Positions 16,827 through 25,069 of a stretch of DNA of 64,000 nucleotides are shown one piece after another; positions within the stretch are counted from its first letter, which is position 1; every line of letters starts with the position of its first letter. A program made the translations under genes and the position numbers. Source of the DNA: an uncultured Campylobacter sp. (lineage in GTDB: Bacteria; Campylobacterota; Campylobacteria; Campylobacterales; Campylobacteraceae); contig NZ_CALGPY010000004.1 of the NCBI RefSeq assembly GCF_937959485.1, positions 124,001-188,000 on the forward strand. The letters are read 5' to 3'. The notes beneath the pieces are model-generated. The model was given only the letters and a program-made list of their open reading frames with translations, had not been told where the DNA came from and did no database searches.

Positions 16827-17411
16827 AGCTCCCCATATTTCGCGTATTTTGAACGTAATTTTACCGAAATTTCGCTCAAATAGTAAGAATTTTGCGCTAA
16901 TTTGGCTTATTCTTTAAAATTTAAAGCTCCAAGGCATCTGCGTATTTTGAAATTTTGCTCGCGATTTCGCGTTGCATTTTAGTGCTAGCGCGATGAAATT
17001 TACCGGTGCTACGTTATTAAAATTCTATTGCTATGCGCTCAAATTTTAAGAATCAGGCGCTAAATAGCGTCTTAGCTTGGGATTTATGCAGTATCTCGCT
17101 GCGCGCTGCGATGGAATTTTGCATCGGTTGCCATAGTGGTGCGCCGTGACGCTATGGCAGGAAACGGCGCGCCATTAAATTTTAAAATTTTAACGTTTCG
17201 GCTATGACATATGAAGACGGCAAGGCGCAAATTTGTTCGCTGATTTTGCGATTTTAGAAAGCTAGCCGCGGTGGATTTTATCGCCCGTAGCGTTAGAATT
17301 TGCGCAAAGAGCAGGCAGGGCGTAAAGCCATTAAATTTAGCGGCGAATGAGACTAATAAATTTTACAAAGAGCGAGCTTAACGGCTATAATTGCGTTTTT
17401 TGTGGACGAGC
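16827..17411. other. Gene-free spacer between hypF and nikR
   Basis: No ORF with coding character is present. The stretch holds AATT words and one clean dyad (17129-17159, listed separately). The nikR promoter should lie near 16830-16900 but no TATAAT is evident there. Confidence 0.4.
17129..17159. repeat. Perfect 8-base inverted repeat between hypF and nikR
   Basis: TGCCATAG at 17129-17136 is repeated in inverted form as CTATGGCA at 17152-17159 with 15 bases between. It could be a protein-binding dyad or a stem in the hypF 3' end. No T-run follows on either strand, so it is not a standard intrinsic terminator. It does not match the E. coli NikR operator that I know (GTATGA-N-TCATAC), though the half-site spacing is of similar scale. 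Confidence 0.5.
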
Positions 17412-20400
17412 TTAGCGCGAAATTTCGCTTAGATACGCCGCGAGCTGCCCGTATGCGATGCCGCTGTCGTTGCAAGGAACGGCGCGGTTTAGATGAAATT
17501 TGATGCCCCGCGCGCGCAGCTTTGCGCATGTAAGATTTAGAAGCGTCGCGTTTTGAAAGACCCCGCCGCTTAGCGCGACCTCGAGCCCAAAGCTCTCTGC
17601 AAACTCCGCGATGAAGTTTGCCAAGCCGTTGATGAATTTCGTCGCAGCCAAGCGCGGCTCATCGCTCAAAGCCTGCAAAAACGCCTCTTCGTAATCGATC
17701 ACGTAGCATTCGCCCTCAAGGCTCGGCGCGCAAGCTCCGTTTTGCAGGATTTGATCCGCATCAGCGGCGTTTTTGCTTTCAAAATTTATTAAATTCAGGG
17801 TAGACGCTTGCTTTATAGAATTTACGGCGACGTTTGTATTCTTTTCACCGCCGCCAGCGATGTTTCGAGCCGCCCACTCAAGCTCATTTTTGCTCGCCAT
17901 ATCGCCCTCAAGCTTTTTAAAACCGCCTTGCAACGCGCAGCTATCTTTCACGCCGCTATGATTTTGCACATTCAAACCGCCCTGCTCCGCTTCGCTTGCC
18001 AAATCATTGGCGCTTCGTTGCTGCAAAGCGGATTGCGGCGCGTTCTGGATAAAATTTTCGCCCTCCTTTCGCAGCGTAAATTCGTAACTCTGCTCGCAGC
18101 CATCGATATATAGGTTCTCAAGTCGCATGCCCGCCTCGCCGTCGAAGCTGACGGCTCGTAGATCGCAAATGACCGCAGCAAACGCGTCAAACAGCCGCCC
18201 TAGCGAGCTTGAGCGGACGGCACGTGGCGAGATTTTTTCTAAATTTGCTACTTCGCTCGCATTAAATTTTGCCAAAAACTCGCGCGCAACGTCCTTTGCA
18301 TTAAATTTAAATATGAGCGCGAGCACAAGCTTGTAGATGTTTTTTATCGCATTCTCACCGCCGATAAGCGCGATCTCGTCAAATTTTGCGACGCGATTAA
18401 AGCCGAACTCGTTAAAAATCATCACCTCGCCTCCCCAGATCGTGCCGTCCGTGCCATAGCCGGTACCGTCGAAGCAGAAGCCGAGGTATTTTTTGCCGCT
18501 AAAAAGCAGCTCATTTTGCGCCAGATTCGACACCAGATGCGCGAAATGGTGCTGGTAGCGGATCATGGGGTATCCGCGCTGCTCAAAAAATCGCGTGTGT
18601 GAAAACTGCGGGTGCAAATCCGCGATGACGGCGTCGAACTTCAGCTCGTAGGCGTGCACGAACATATCCAAAAGCGCGAAAAATCGCTCATTCGTGGCGA
18701 CGTTTTTAAGATCGCCGATGTAGGGCGAGATGAAAATTTGCCCGTCTTTGTAGATCGCAAACTCATTTTTAAGCTCCGCTCCGAGCGCCAGGAAAGTGCC
18801 TTTTAGCCGGAATTTGCTAGGGAAAATTTTTGGATTTATTCCGCGAGATGTTCGCAAAAACAGCGCGCGATTTAGAGCGTCCGCTTCGGCGACAGAATTT
18901 GCGTCATCTTGGTTTTTTTGAGGCACCGAATTTGCGGAGTCGCGGCTGTTTTTTGAAGTGAAATCTGCGACGTCGCAACTTGTATCCGTATCGGAAGGTC
19001 TTTGCGAGTTCTCGAAATTTCGCCTATCTGCGAAATTTTCCTTAAAATTTTGCGAAGTAGTAAGAGTTTGGATAGACACGGAATTCGTCGCAGAATTCTG
19101 TGCTAAGGTTGAATTTTTTACGGAATTTTCGGTCTTGGCGCAAGTCGGAAGCGACTCGGAAATTTTGCTCGAATTGTAAGCCGTTTTTGAACCGGGCGCC
19201 GAAGCTCGCGCTTCAAACTGCGGTAAAAAGGCGATACTATCGTCGCTCGGCGTTAAAATTTCGCGGTCGTTATCCAGATAAAACGAAATTACGCCGCCCA
19301 GCTTCGCGCGCAACTCCTCGCCGCTAAAAATAATGGGCTCGCCGCTAATGTTGGCGCTTGTGGCGACGATCGGGCGATCAAAGTATTCAAAAAGCAGCAG
19401 ATGCACGCCAGTGTTGGCTAGGAAAATGCCGATTTTATTAAGGTTTGGTGCCACGCTTGGAGCGATAAAAATCATGCCTGCCCTAAAAATCGCCGAAAAG
19501 CTCGCAGGTAAACTCACGAAATCGCCCATGTTATCGGAATATGCGCCGTGCGCGTCCGCTACACACGCCTGCGCAGAGCATGAGTCTTGCGAATTTATCG
19601 TCTGTTGCGGACTTGGCTCGCATGCCACGCGCTGCAAGTCTACTCCATCCTCAACATGTAGCAAGCTCTGAATATTTGCTAAATTTTGCGAAATAGACTC
19701 GTCCGTCGCAAGCCGAGAATCAAGCTCATTCGCCGCGCATTGCGAGTCTTGGCTATCCACTGCGGACTGTAAATTTAACTCATTAGTCGTATATCGCAGC
19801 TCTAGCCCGCCTTCTGCTTGCAGCGAGCTCAAATTTTTAGCCGCGCACTGCAAATCAGACCCATCGTATGCGTACTCTAGCTTGTTTGCCGCACACTGCG
19901 AGTCGTTTGCCGTTAGCGTATCGCAGGCGAAATTACGGCGCGCCGTTTTGATAAAAATTTGCGCACTATGTAACCCGCCCTGCTCCGCGAAAACTTCAGC
20001 ATTTTGCGTGATAAAATTTTGCGCTACGGAATTTCGTAAATTTTGTAGCTCAGAGTCCTGCTCTTGCGCCGATTTTTCTTGGTCGCTCGCAAATTTCGGC
20101 GATATATGATTTTTGCCTTGCGCCTTTAAATTTTGCGTGCCGAAATCCGCTGCCGTGCGCCAAGAAAACTCGCGCTTTTTTAAAATCACGATCGGCTTGA
20201 CGTTACAGTCTATCAGTGCCTCTTCCTCTGCGCTTAAGCTCGCCGTGCGCCCTGCCTGCGCTGCGTCGCGACACATGATCGCAAAGGGCTTGTTCGGACG
20301 CTTTTTGAGCGTTCGTAGCATGCGTACCGCGCGCTCGTTCGTCGCATCGCAGACGATGTGAAAGCCGCCCATCCCTTTGATCGCGCCGATCTGTCCGCGC

Positions 20401-21611
20401 CGCAAAAGCTCCGCCGTGCGCGCTATCGCCTCCTCGCCGCTTGATAAAATTTCACCGCTCACGCCGCATAAAAACAGCTGCGGACCGCAGTGCGGGCAGG
20501 AGATCGGCTCGGCGTGATAGCGGCGCGTGAGTGGGTCCGTGTATTCGCCGCGGCAGAACTCGCACATCTCAAACGCCCTCATCGTGGTATTTGCGCGGTC
20601 ATACGGCAGCGCGGCGATGATGCTAAGGCGCGGGCCGCAATCCGTGCAGTTGATAAATGGGTAGTGAAAGCGCGGATTTTGCGGGTCGTAAAACTCTTTT
20701 TTGCACTGATCGCAGATCGCAAAATCGGGCAAAATCGGATTAAATTTACGCCCCTCTTTGGATTGTGTGATCTTAAAATCAGTAAAATTCTGCGTAAAAT
20801 CTTGTGTATTTAGATCGGTGCGGATAATTTTATCGATACGACAAAGCGGCGGCGCTTCGCTGCAAAGGCGCTGCTTGAAAATTTTTAAAATTTCTTCTTC
20901 GCGCAGATCTTGCTCGACGCTTTGCGGATCGTGTTTAAAGCCCCGTAAATCACCCTTCGCGCCTTGTAAGTCGCGCTTAGTATTTTGCGAGCCTTGCGGC
21001 AATTCATTCTGCGACGTACCGCGCTGCTGCGACAAATTTTGCACGACGAAATTTTGATCCGACAAAGCGGGCAAAATGGAGCCCTGCTCGTTTAGATCGG
21101 TCTCGAATAAGTTTGGTAAAAATTTCTCGCTCTCTGCAGCTTGCAAATTGCTCGTCAAATCATGCGGCAAGCTCGTCAAATCTGAATCAGGCAGGCTTGC
21201 TAAATCATTCAATAAATCGCGCGGCAAGCCGGTCAAATCACTTGGCGAGTTCGGTGCGTTCTGCTGTGAAAAGGAGCTCTCATTTAAATTTGAACTTGCA
21301 AAATTTTGTGATGAGTTGGCGGCCTTGTTAGAATCCGACTCGGCAGAATTTAAAGACCGAGCAGCTGATGACGATACTTTCTGCGCTTGAATTTCGTTAG
21401 AATTTGGCTCATCTAAATTTAAAGGGGCGGAATTTTTATCAATAGAGCCTTTTTGTGGCTCGGAAAGATCTGCGCAAACGATGATTTTAACGCCCTCGCC
21501 GTCATTATAAACTTCGCCTTTTAGCCCCAAATCCACGGCTAGCTTGTAGACGAACGGGCGAAACCCGACCCCCTGCACTGCTCCGAAAACCTCAAATTTA
21601 GCCGCTTTCAT
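17412..21611 (-). CDS. hypF: Carbamoyltransferase HypF, with four large low-complexity insertions
   Basis: HypF makes the carbamoyl group for the cyanide ligands of [NiFe] hydrogenase. I start at the ATG at 21611, directly before the acylphosphatase motif (VFGAVQGVGFRPFVYKLA); the frame is open further up but without similarity. Zinc-finger region: CDQCKKEF, CTDCGPRLS, CEFCRGEY, CPHCGP. YrdC-like part: KGMGGFHIVCDA and ATSANISGEPI. Kae1-like part: HHFAHLVS, FDGTGYGTDGTIWGGE, ALSGGVFQNATLL. The protein has 1399 residues against about 750 usual. Four Q/N/S-rich inserts, roughly residues 46-240, 510-725, 830-960 and 1175-1285, make up the difference. The domains look complete, so it is probably functional. 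Confidence 0.93.
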   Translation of the reverse strand: MKAAKFEVFGAVQGVGFRPFVYKLAVDLGLKGEVYNDGEGVKIIVCADLSEPQKGSIDKNSAPLNLDEPNSNEIQAQKVSSSAARSLNSAESDSNKAANSSQNFASSNLNESSFSQQNAPNSPSDLTGLPRDLLNDLASLPDSDLTSLPHDLTSNLQAAESEKFLPNLFETDLNEQGSILPALSDQNFVVQNLSQQRGTSQNELPQGSQNTKRDLQGAKGDLRGFKHDPQSVEQDLREEEILKIFKQRLCSEAPPLCRIDKIIRTDLNTQDFTQNFTDFKITQSKEGRKFNPILPDFAICDQCKKEFYDPQNPRFHYPFINCTDCGPRLSIIAALPYDRANTTMRAFEMCEFCRGEYTDPLTRRYHAEPISCPHCGPQLFLCGVSGEILSSGEEAIARTAELLRRGQIGAIKGMGGFHIVCDATNERAVRMLRTLKKRPNKPFAIMCRDAAQAGRTASLSAEEEALIDCNVKPIVILKKREFSWRTAADFGTQNLKAQGKNHISPKFASDQEKSAQEQDSELQNLRNSVAQNFITQNAEVFAEQGGLHSAQIFIKTARRNFACDTLTANDSQCAANKLEYAYDGSDLQCAAKNLSSLQAEGGLELRYTTNELNLQSAVDSQDSQCAANELDSRLATDESISQNLANIQSLLHVEDGVDLQRVACEPSPQQTINSQDSCSAQACVADAHGAYSDNMGDFVSLPASFSAIFRAGMIFIAPSVAPNLNKIGIFLANTGVHLLLFEYFDRPIVATSANISGEPIIFSGEELRAKLGGVISFYLDNDREILTPSDDSIAFLPQFEARASAPGSKTAYNSSKISESLPTCAKTENSVKNSTLAQNSATNSVSIQTLTTSQNFKENFADRRNFENSQRPSDTDTSCDVADFTSKNSRDSANSVPQKNQDDANSVAEADALNRALFLRTSRGINPKIFPSKFRLKGTFLALGAELKNEFAIYKDGQIFISPYIGDLKNVATNERFFALLDMFVHAYELKFDAVIADLHPQFSHTRFFEQRGYPMIRYQHHFAHLVSNLAQNELLFSGKKYLGFCFDGTGYGTDGTIWGGEVMIFNEFGFNRVAKFDEIALIGGENAIKNIYKLVLALIFKFNAKDVAREFLAKFNASEVANLEKISPRAVRSSSLGRLFDAFAAVICDLRAVSFDGEAGMRLENLYIDGCEQSYEFTLRKEGENFIQNAPQSALQQRSANDLASEAEQGGLNVQNHSGVKDSCALQGGFKKLEGDMASKNELEWAARNIAGGGEKNTNVAVNSIKQASTLNLINFESKNAADADQILQNGACAPSLEGECYVIDYEEAFLQALSDEPRLAATKFINGLANFIAEFAESFGLEVALSGGVFQNATLLNLTCAKLRARGIKFHLNRAVPCNDSGIAYGQLAAYLSEISR

Positions 21612-21895
21612 GCACGTGCTTTCATAAATTGTGCGCTGCAGTAGCTGTTTTGCAAGCAATTTGCGCTCGCAGCAGGCGGACAAAACGTACCGGGCGCCTC
21701 AAAATATGCTCTAAATTTAATAAAATTTGTTCCTTCACGCCCGCGCCCTTTGCCGTTTTTTTGAAATTTCGCGCGATCTCGTTTGCGCTAAGCTTACCAG
21801 CATGACGCAGCTATCGGCGCCGCAATGTCCGCGCAACTCGCTGTTTTGCGGATAAGACTTAGGAGCTTTGCCAAAAATTCGCATATACGCCCGAT

Positions 21896-23533
21896 CTAGC
21901 GAGCTTCAAGCGCGAAGCTATCGCTAAAGCTCGCGTCAAAATTTTTGCAAAGCTTAAGCATCAAATCCGCAAATTTGCGCCCGCTAAACATCGCGCCACC
22001 GAAAATCAAAACGTCAAAATCCTCTTTGCGCTCATCCGCCAGATCGCTTAAAAAATAGCCCAAACTATCGAAAAATCCGAACGCAAACAGCTTTTCATTG
22101 GCGCCTGCGAGCGCATAGCTCATCGCCGAGCGCAAAATTTTATCCGCTTGCACGTAGCCGCTCTCATCGGTACAAAAATCGAGTCGCACCCCTTTGCCGC
22201 CCGCAAAATCCTCCGCAGCCGCCATCAAAAATGCCGTATCGCGCCCCCAGATAAGCTGTGCGGCGACGTTAAAGATGCTGTGAAATCCTGCGTTTGCGCT
22301 TTTTAAAATTTCATCGATTTTTACGGCGTTTACGTTAAATTTGGCGCTGAAATTTTCAAACAGCTTTGCGCCCGTTTCGTCCGCGCAAATTTGAGCCTTA
22401 AGCTCGTCAAAACTGCGCGGCAGATCAAATTTAAGCAGAATTTTTTTAGAGCTTTCGCCATAAATTGCGATCTCGTCGTCCGCGCCCACGCCCAAAAAAC
22501 AGCGCAAAACGCGTTTTTTGGAGTCGTTGAAAATCCCTTTTTCGCGGCACGTAAGCGCAAAAAGAGCGGAGTTTTTGTCGTTTGAGTTTTTAAGATAGGA
22601 GCTTGCGCTGCCGCTTAAAAAATCCTCGTTTTGCACGATCAAAAAGCCGTTTTGCAGCGGCGCGACTTTAAAAATTTTATCTTTTTGCGCCGCGCTTTCG
22701 CATTTTGCGCTTAAAAAATAGATCCCGTCGCTTGCCAAAGCGCGCCCCAGCGCAAACACGAATATGTCGCCCGCAAGCTTTACGTCAAAAAATTTAGGCG
22801 CGCCCTCGTGATTTTTTCTAAAGATCGCATTGGTTTTTAGGCTTATGAGCGGCTTTTCAAAGGCTGCGAGCGCGATTTTGCTCTTTTCGTCGCTCACAAA
22901 AATCCCATCCAGCGCCCCCACTCCTGCAGCTATCAGAAAATCGGCGCTAAAATCCACGTCCGCCTTGAGCGTGAAAGTTGCGCTGCCGCGCTTAATCTGC
23001 ACCTGCTGAGCATGAAATAAGTTTATGCGGCAAAACTCCAGTAAGCCGGCGAAATTCTCCCTGCATACCGCTTCAAATTTTCCCTCATGAAGCACACTAG
23101 CACCGCTTATTATTCCAAATTTGTTTTGAGACGGCTCGGCGCGAGCGAGGTATTCTTTCATCACTCGCGGAGTAAAGTTATTAAATTTAGCCTGACTGGC
23201 CGCGTTTGAAATTTCATCCTCTAAAAATTTGCTTAAATCGCCCGAGGACGTATCTTCAAACGTGCCGTTAAATTTCAGCTCTTTCGCTTCGGCGCTGCCC
23301 TCGTCCACCACGCGCACGGAGGATTTTGCCAAAAATATGGAGTTTGGAATCAGCGGCATCGCCTCGTCGCTAAATTTTAAAATTTCATCCTCGCCGCCGC
23401 GCACGAAAAGGCTTATTAAGCTCGCCTCTTTTTTCAGACAAAACTCAAGTGCGCTTTTGCGAGCATAAAACAGCAAGAAGTGCGCTATCAGCGCGTTTTC
23501 ATTAAGGTAGTTAAACTCATATGCTACTATCAT
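21896..23533 (-). CDS. hydE: HydE-like hydrogenase accessory protein
   Basis: A protein of about 545 residues directly after hydD. Its position and size fit HydE of Wolinella and Helicobacter pylori, needed for hydrogenase activity and distantly related to the C-terminal part of HypF; this call rests on context and recollection more than on a motif. Stretches such as FGIISGASVLHEGKF and the C-terminal DVLIFGGAMFSGRKFAD resemble the HypF-like ATP-binding core. I choose the ATG at 23533 (MIVAYEFNYLNEN), which overlaps hydD by 17 bases; a start at 23608 would lie deep in hydD. A stop at 21896 is followed by 284 bases before hypF. Confidence 0.65.
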   Translation of the reverse strand: MIVAYEFNYLNENALIAHFLLFYARKSALEFCLKKEASLISLFVRGGEDEILKFSDEAMPLIPNSIFLAKSSVRVVDEGSAEAKELKFNGTFEDTSSGDLSKFLEDEISNAASQAKFNNFTPRVMKEYLARAEPSQNKFGIISGASVLHEGKFEAVCRENFAGLLEFCRINLFHAQQVQIKRGSATFTLKADVDFSADFLIAAGVGALDGIFVSDEKSKIALAAFEKPLISLKTNAIFRKNHEGAPKFFDVKLAGDIFVFALGRALASDGIYFLSAKCESAAQKDKIFKVAPLQNGFLIVQNEDFLSGSASSYLKNSNDKNSALFALTCREKGIFNDSKKRVLRCFLGVGADDEIAIYGESSKKILLKFDLPRSFDELKAQICADETGAKLFENFSAKFNVNAVKIDEILKSANAGFHSIFNVAAQLIWGRDTAFLMAAAEDFAGGKGVRLDFCTDESGYVQADKILRSAMSYALAGANEKLFAFGFFDSLGYFLSDLADERKEDFDVLIFGGAMFSGRKFADLMLKLCKNFDASFSDSFALEAR

Positions 23534-24395
23534 CTCGCCCCTTTTTTGCAAATCGATCCGCGATATCTTGGGCGCTAAGATCGGCGATTTTTTCATGCGC
23601 AAAACCAAGATCCGATAGGTACTTAAGCGCCGTTTTTTCCATGATTTTTGAGGATTCCAATATCGCGGAGCTTAGCTTAAAGCTTGCTTCTTCGATGCGC
23701 TGCGGCACGACCGCTAGAATTTTAACGTGAGGTAGATCGCCGCAAAGATCCATCATCTGTAGGGTTTGAAGCATTTCGACCTCGTGTGCCGAGCCGCTCC
23801 AGCTGATCTGCTTGGGCATCGCGTCGTAGTCGAAAAAATATACCTCGCCGCCCTTTGCACCATCCGCGTCTATGCAATCGACGAGCAAAATTTCATCAAA
23901 TTCCGCCATCGTAGGCATCAAAAAGCTAGCCAGCGTCCCGCCGTCGATAAAGCGGATCTGATCCGCGCTATTGCTCGGCGCGGCGGAATTTTCGGCAATA
24001 AGATCCGCATTGATAGAGCTTTGCGCTGCAGAATTTATTACGAAATTTTGCGAAGTAAAATTTGAAGCGGAATTCTGCTTTGCGGAATGTTCTGAAGTAG
24101 AATTTCGGTCTAAATTTGCTGTCGCGAAATTTTGCTTAAAGATAGAATTCTCATCCGCGAAATTTTGCAAGGAGTCTCGTTCTATGGAATTTTGCGAGGT
24201 AGGATTTTGTATCGCAGAGACTTGGGCGGAATTTTGCATAAAATTCTGCGCCGCAAAATTCTCGCCCGCCTTAGAATTTCGTGCGGCAGCTTTAGGATAA
24301 AATTTATAGTTCTGCGCGAGCGCGCGGACGAAGTGCACGCCTATGCCCTCGTCCGCGTAGATAACGTTGCCGATACCCAGTACCAGCACTCTCAA
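23517..24395 (-). CDS. hydD: Hydrogenase maturation protease HydD, with long insertion
   Basis: HydD cuts off the C-terminal peptide of the hydrogenase large subunit after nickel insertion. The N-terminal LVLGIGNVIYADEGIGVHFV is the family hallmark with the nickel-sensing acidic residue; DCIDADGAKGGEVYFFD and SAHEVEMLQTL carry the others, including the histidine. The protease is normally about 160-190 residues; here 292. The excess lies at about residues 34-145, built from NF, QNS and QNF words. The start ATG overlaps the hydC stop by four bases, so the gene is in the hydABC operon. Confidence 0.93.
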   Translation of the reverse strand: MRVLVLGIGNVIYADEGIGVHFVRALAQNYKFYPKAAARNSKAGENFAAQNFMQNSAQVSAIQNPTSQNSIERDSLQNFADENSIFKQNFATANLDRNSTSEHSAKQNSASNFTSQNFVINSAAQSSINADLIAENSAAPSNSADQIRFIDGGTLASFLMPTMAEFDEILLVDCIDADGAKGGEVYFFDYDAMPKQISWSGSAHEVEMLQTLQMMDLCGDLPHVKILAVVPQRIEEASFKLSSAILESSKIMEKTALKYLSDLGFAHEKIADLSAQDIADRFAKKGRDDSSI

Positions 24396-25066
24396 GCGTG
24401 CTCTTCCTTTTTAAATTTATAGCCGCTTACGATCGCATCCATCGCGCCGTCCCTGCCCTTGACGGCGTTAAAGACCGCCATATAGACGTGGATCGGCACG
24501 AAGATTATGATGATATTCATGCAAAGATGATGTATCATTCGCACTTCGCTTAGACCGCCCATCGCCGCTTCCAGCGGGCGCAAGAGCCCATATAGCGCGC
24601 CGCCGAGCCCCTCGTGATAGACGTGCACGTATAAGATCATACCCGTTAGGCAGATTACGAACAGCACTAGATAAAAGCCCAGATAGGAGATGAACTGTAG
24701 CGGGTTGTAAACGCCGCGAAGATGCGGGTGCTCGCCCAAAAAGATATAGTATTTGATCTGAGCTATCCAGACGCGCGGGCTAAAAAAATCCTTGATGCTT
24801 AAAAGCTCTTTTCTACTCTTTTTATCGAAGAAGAAAAGATAGGTTTTAAAGATCGCTGCGCCAATCATCGCAAAGCCGAAGATCAGATGCACGAATCTAA
24901 ATTTAGCCTGCATGAAAAGCACCGGCTCGGGGCTTACCTCGGGCGCGGTAAAAACAAAAGCGATATAATATCCGGTGATCACCAAAATCGTAATGCAAAG
25001 CGCACGCAGCCAGTGCGTGAGCCTAAGACCGATTGAGAACTCGTATTCCGCAAATCTTTTTTTCAT
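24392..25066 (-). CDS. hydC: [NiFe] hydrogenase cytochrome b subunit HydC
   Basis: HydC anchors the periplasmic hydrogenase and passes electrons to menaquinone through two b haems. The 224 residues show four membrane helices, with haem-ligand histidines in RLTHWLRAL near residue 17, FRFVHLIFG near 60, YVHVYHEGLGG and RMIHHLCMNIIIIFVPIHVY in the last part. No insertion is present. Start is four bases after the hydB stop; the end overlaps hydD. Confidence 0.95.
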   Translation of the reverse strand: MKKRFAEYEFSIGLRLTHWLRALCITILVITGYYIAFVFTAPEVSPEPVLFMQAKFRFVHLIFGFAMIGAAIFKTYLFFFDKKSRKELLSIKDFFSPRVWIAQIKYYIFLGEHPHLRGVYNPLQFISYLGFYLVLFVICLTGMILYVHVYHEGLGGALYGLLRPLEAAMGGLSEVRMIHHLCMNIIIIFVPIHVYMAVFNAVKGRDGAMDAIVSGYKFKKEEHA

Positions 25067-25069
25067 CGT

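Noticed and set aside
20758..21390. Plus-strand frames inside hypF (also at 23971-24300, 48171-48621 and 50047-50745)
   Set aside because: These are antisense shadows of the QN-rich insertions; they read as C-x-F-A/E-F repeats and lack starts with ribosome binding sites.
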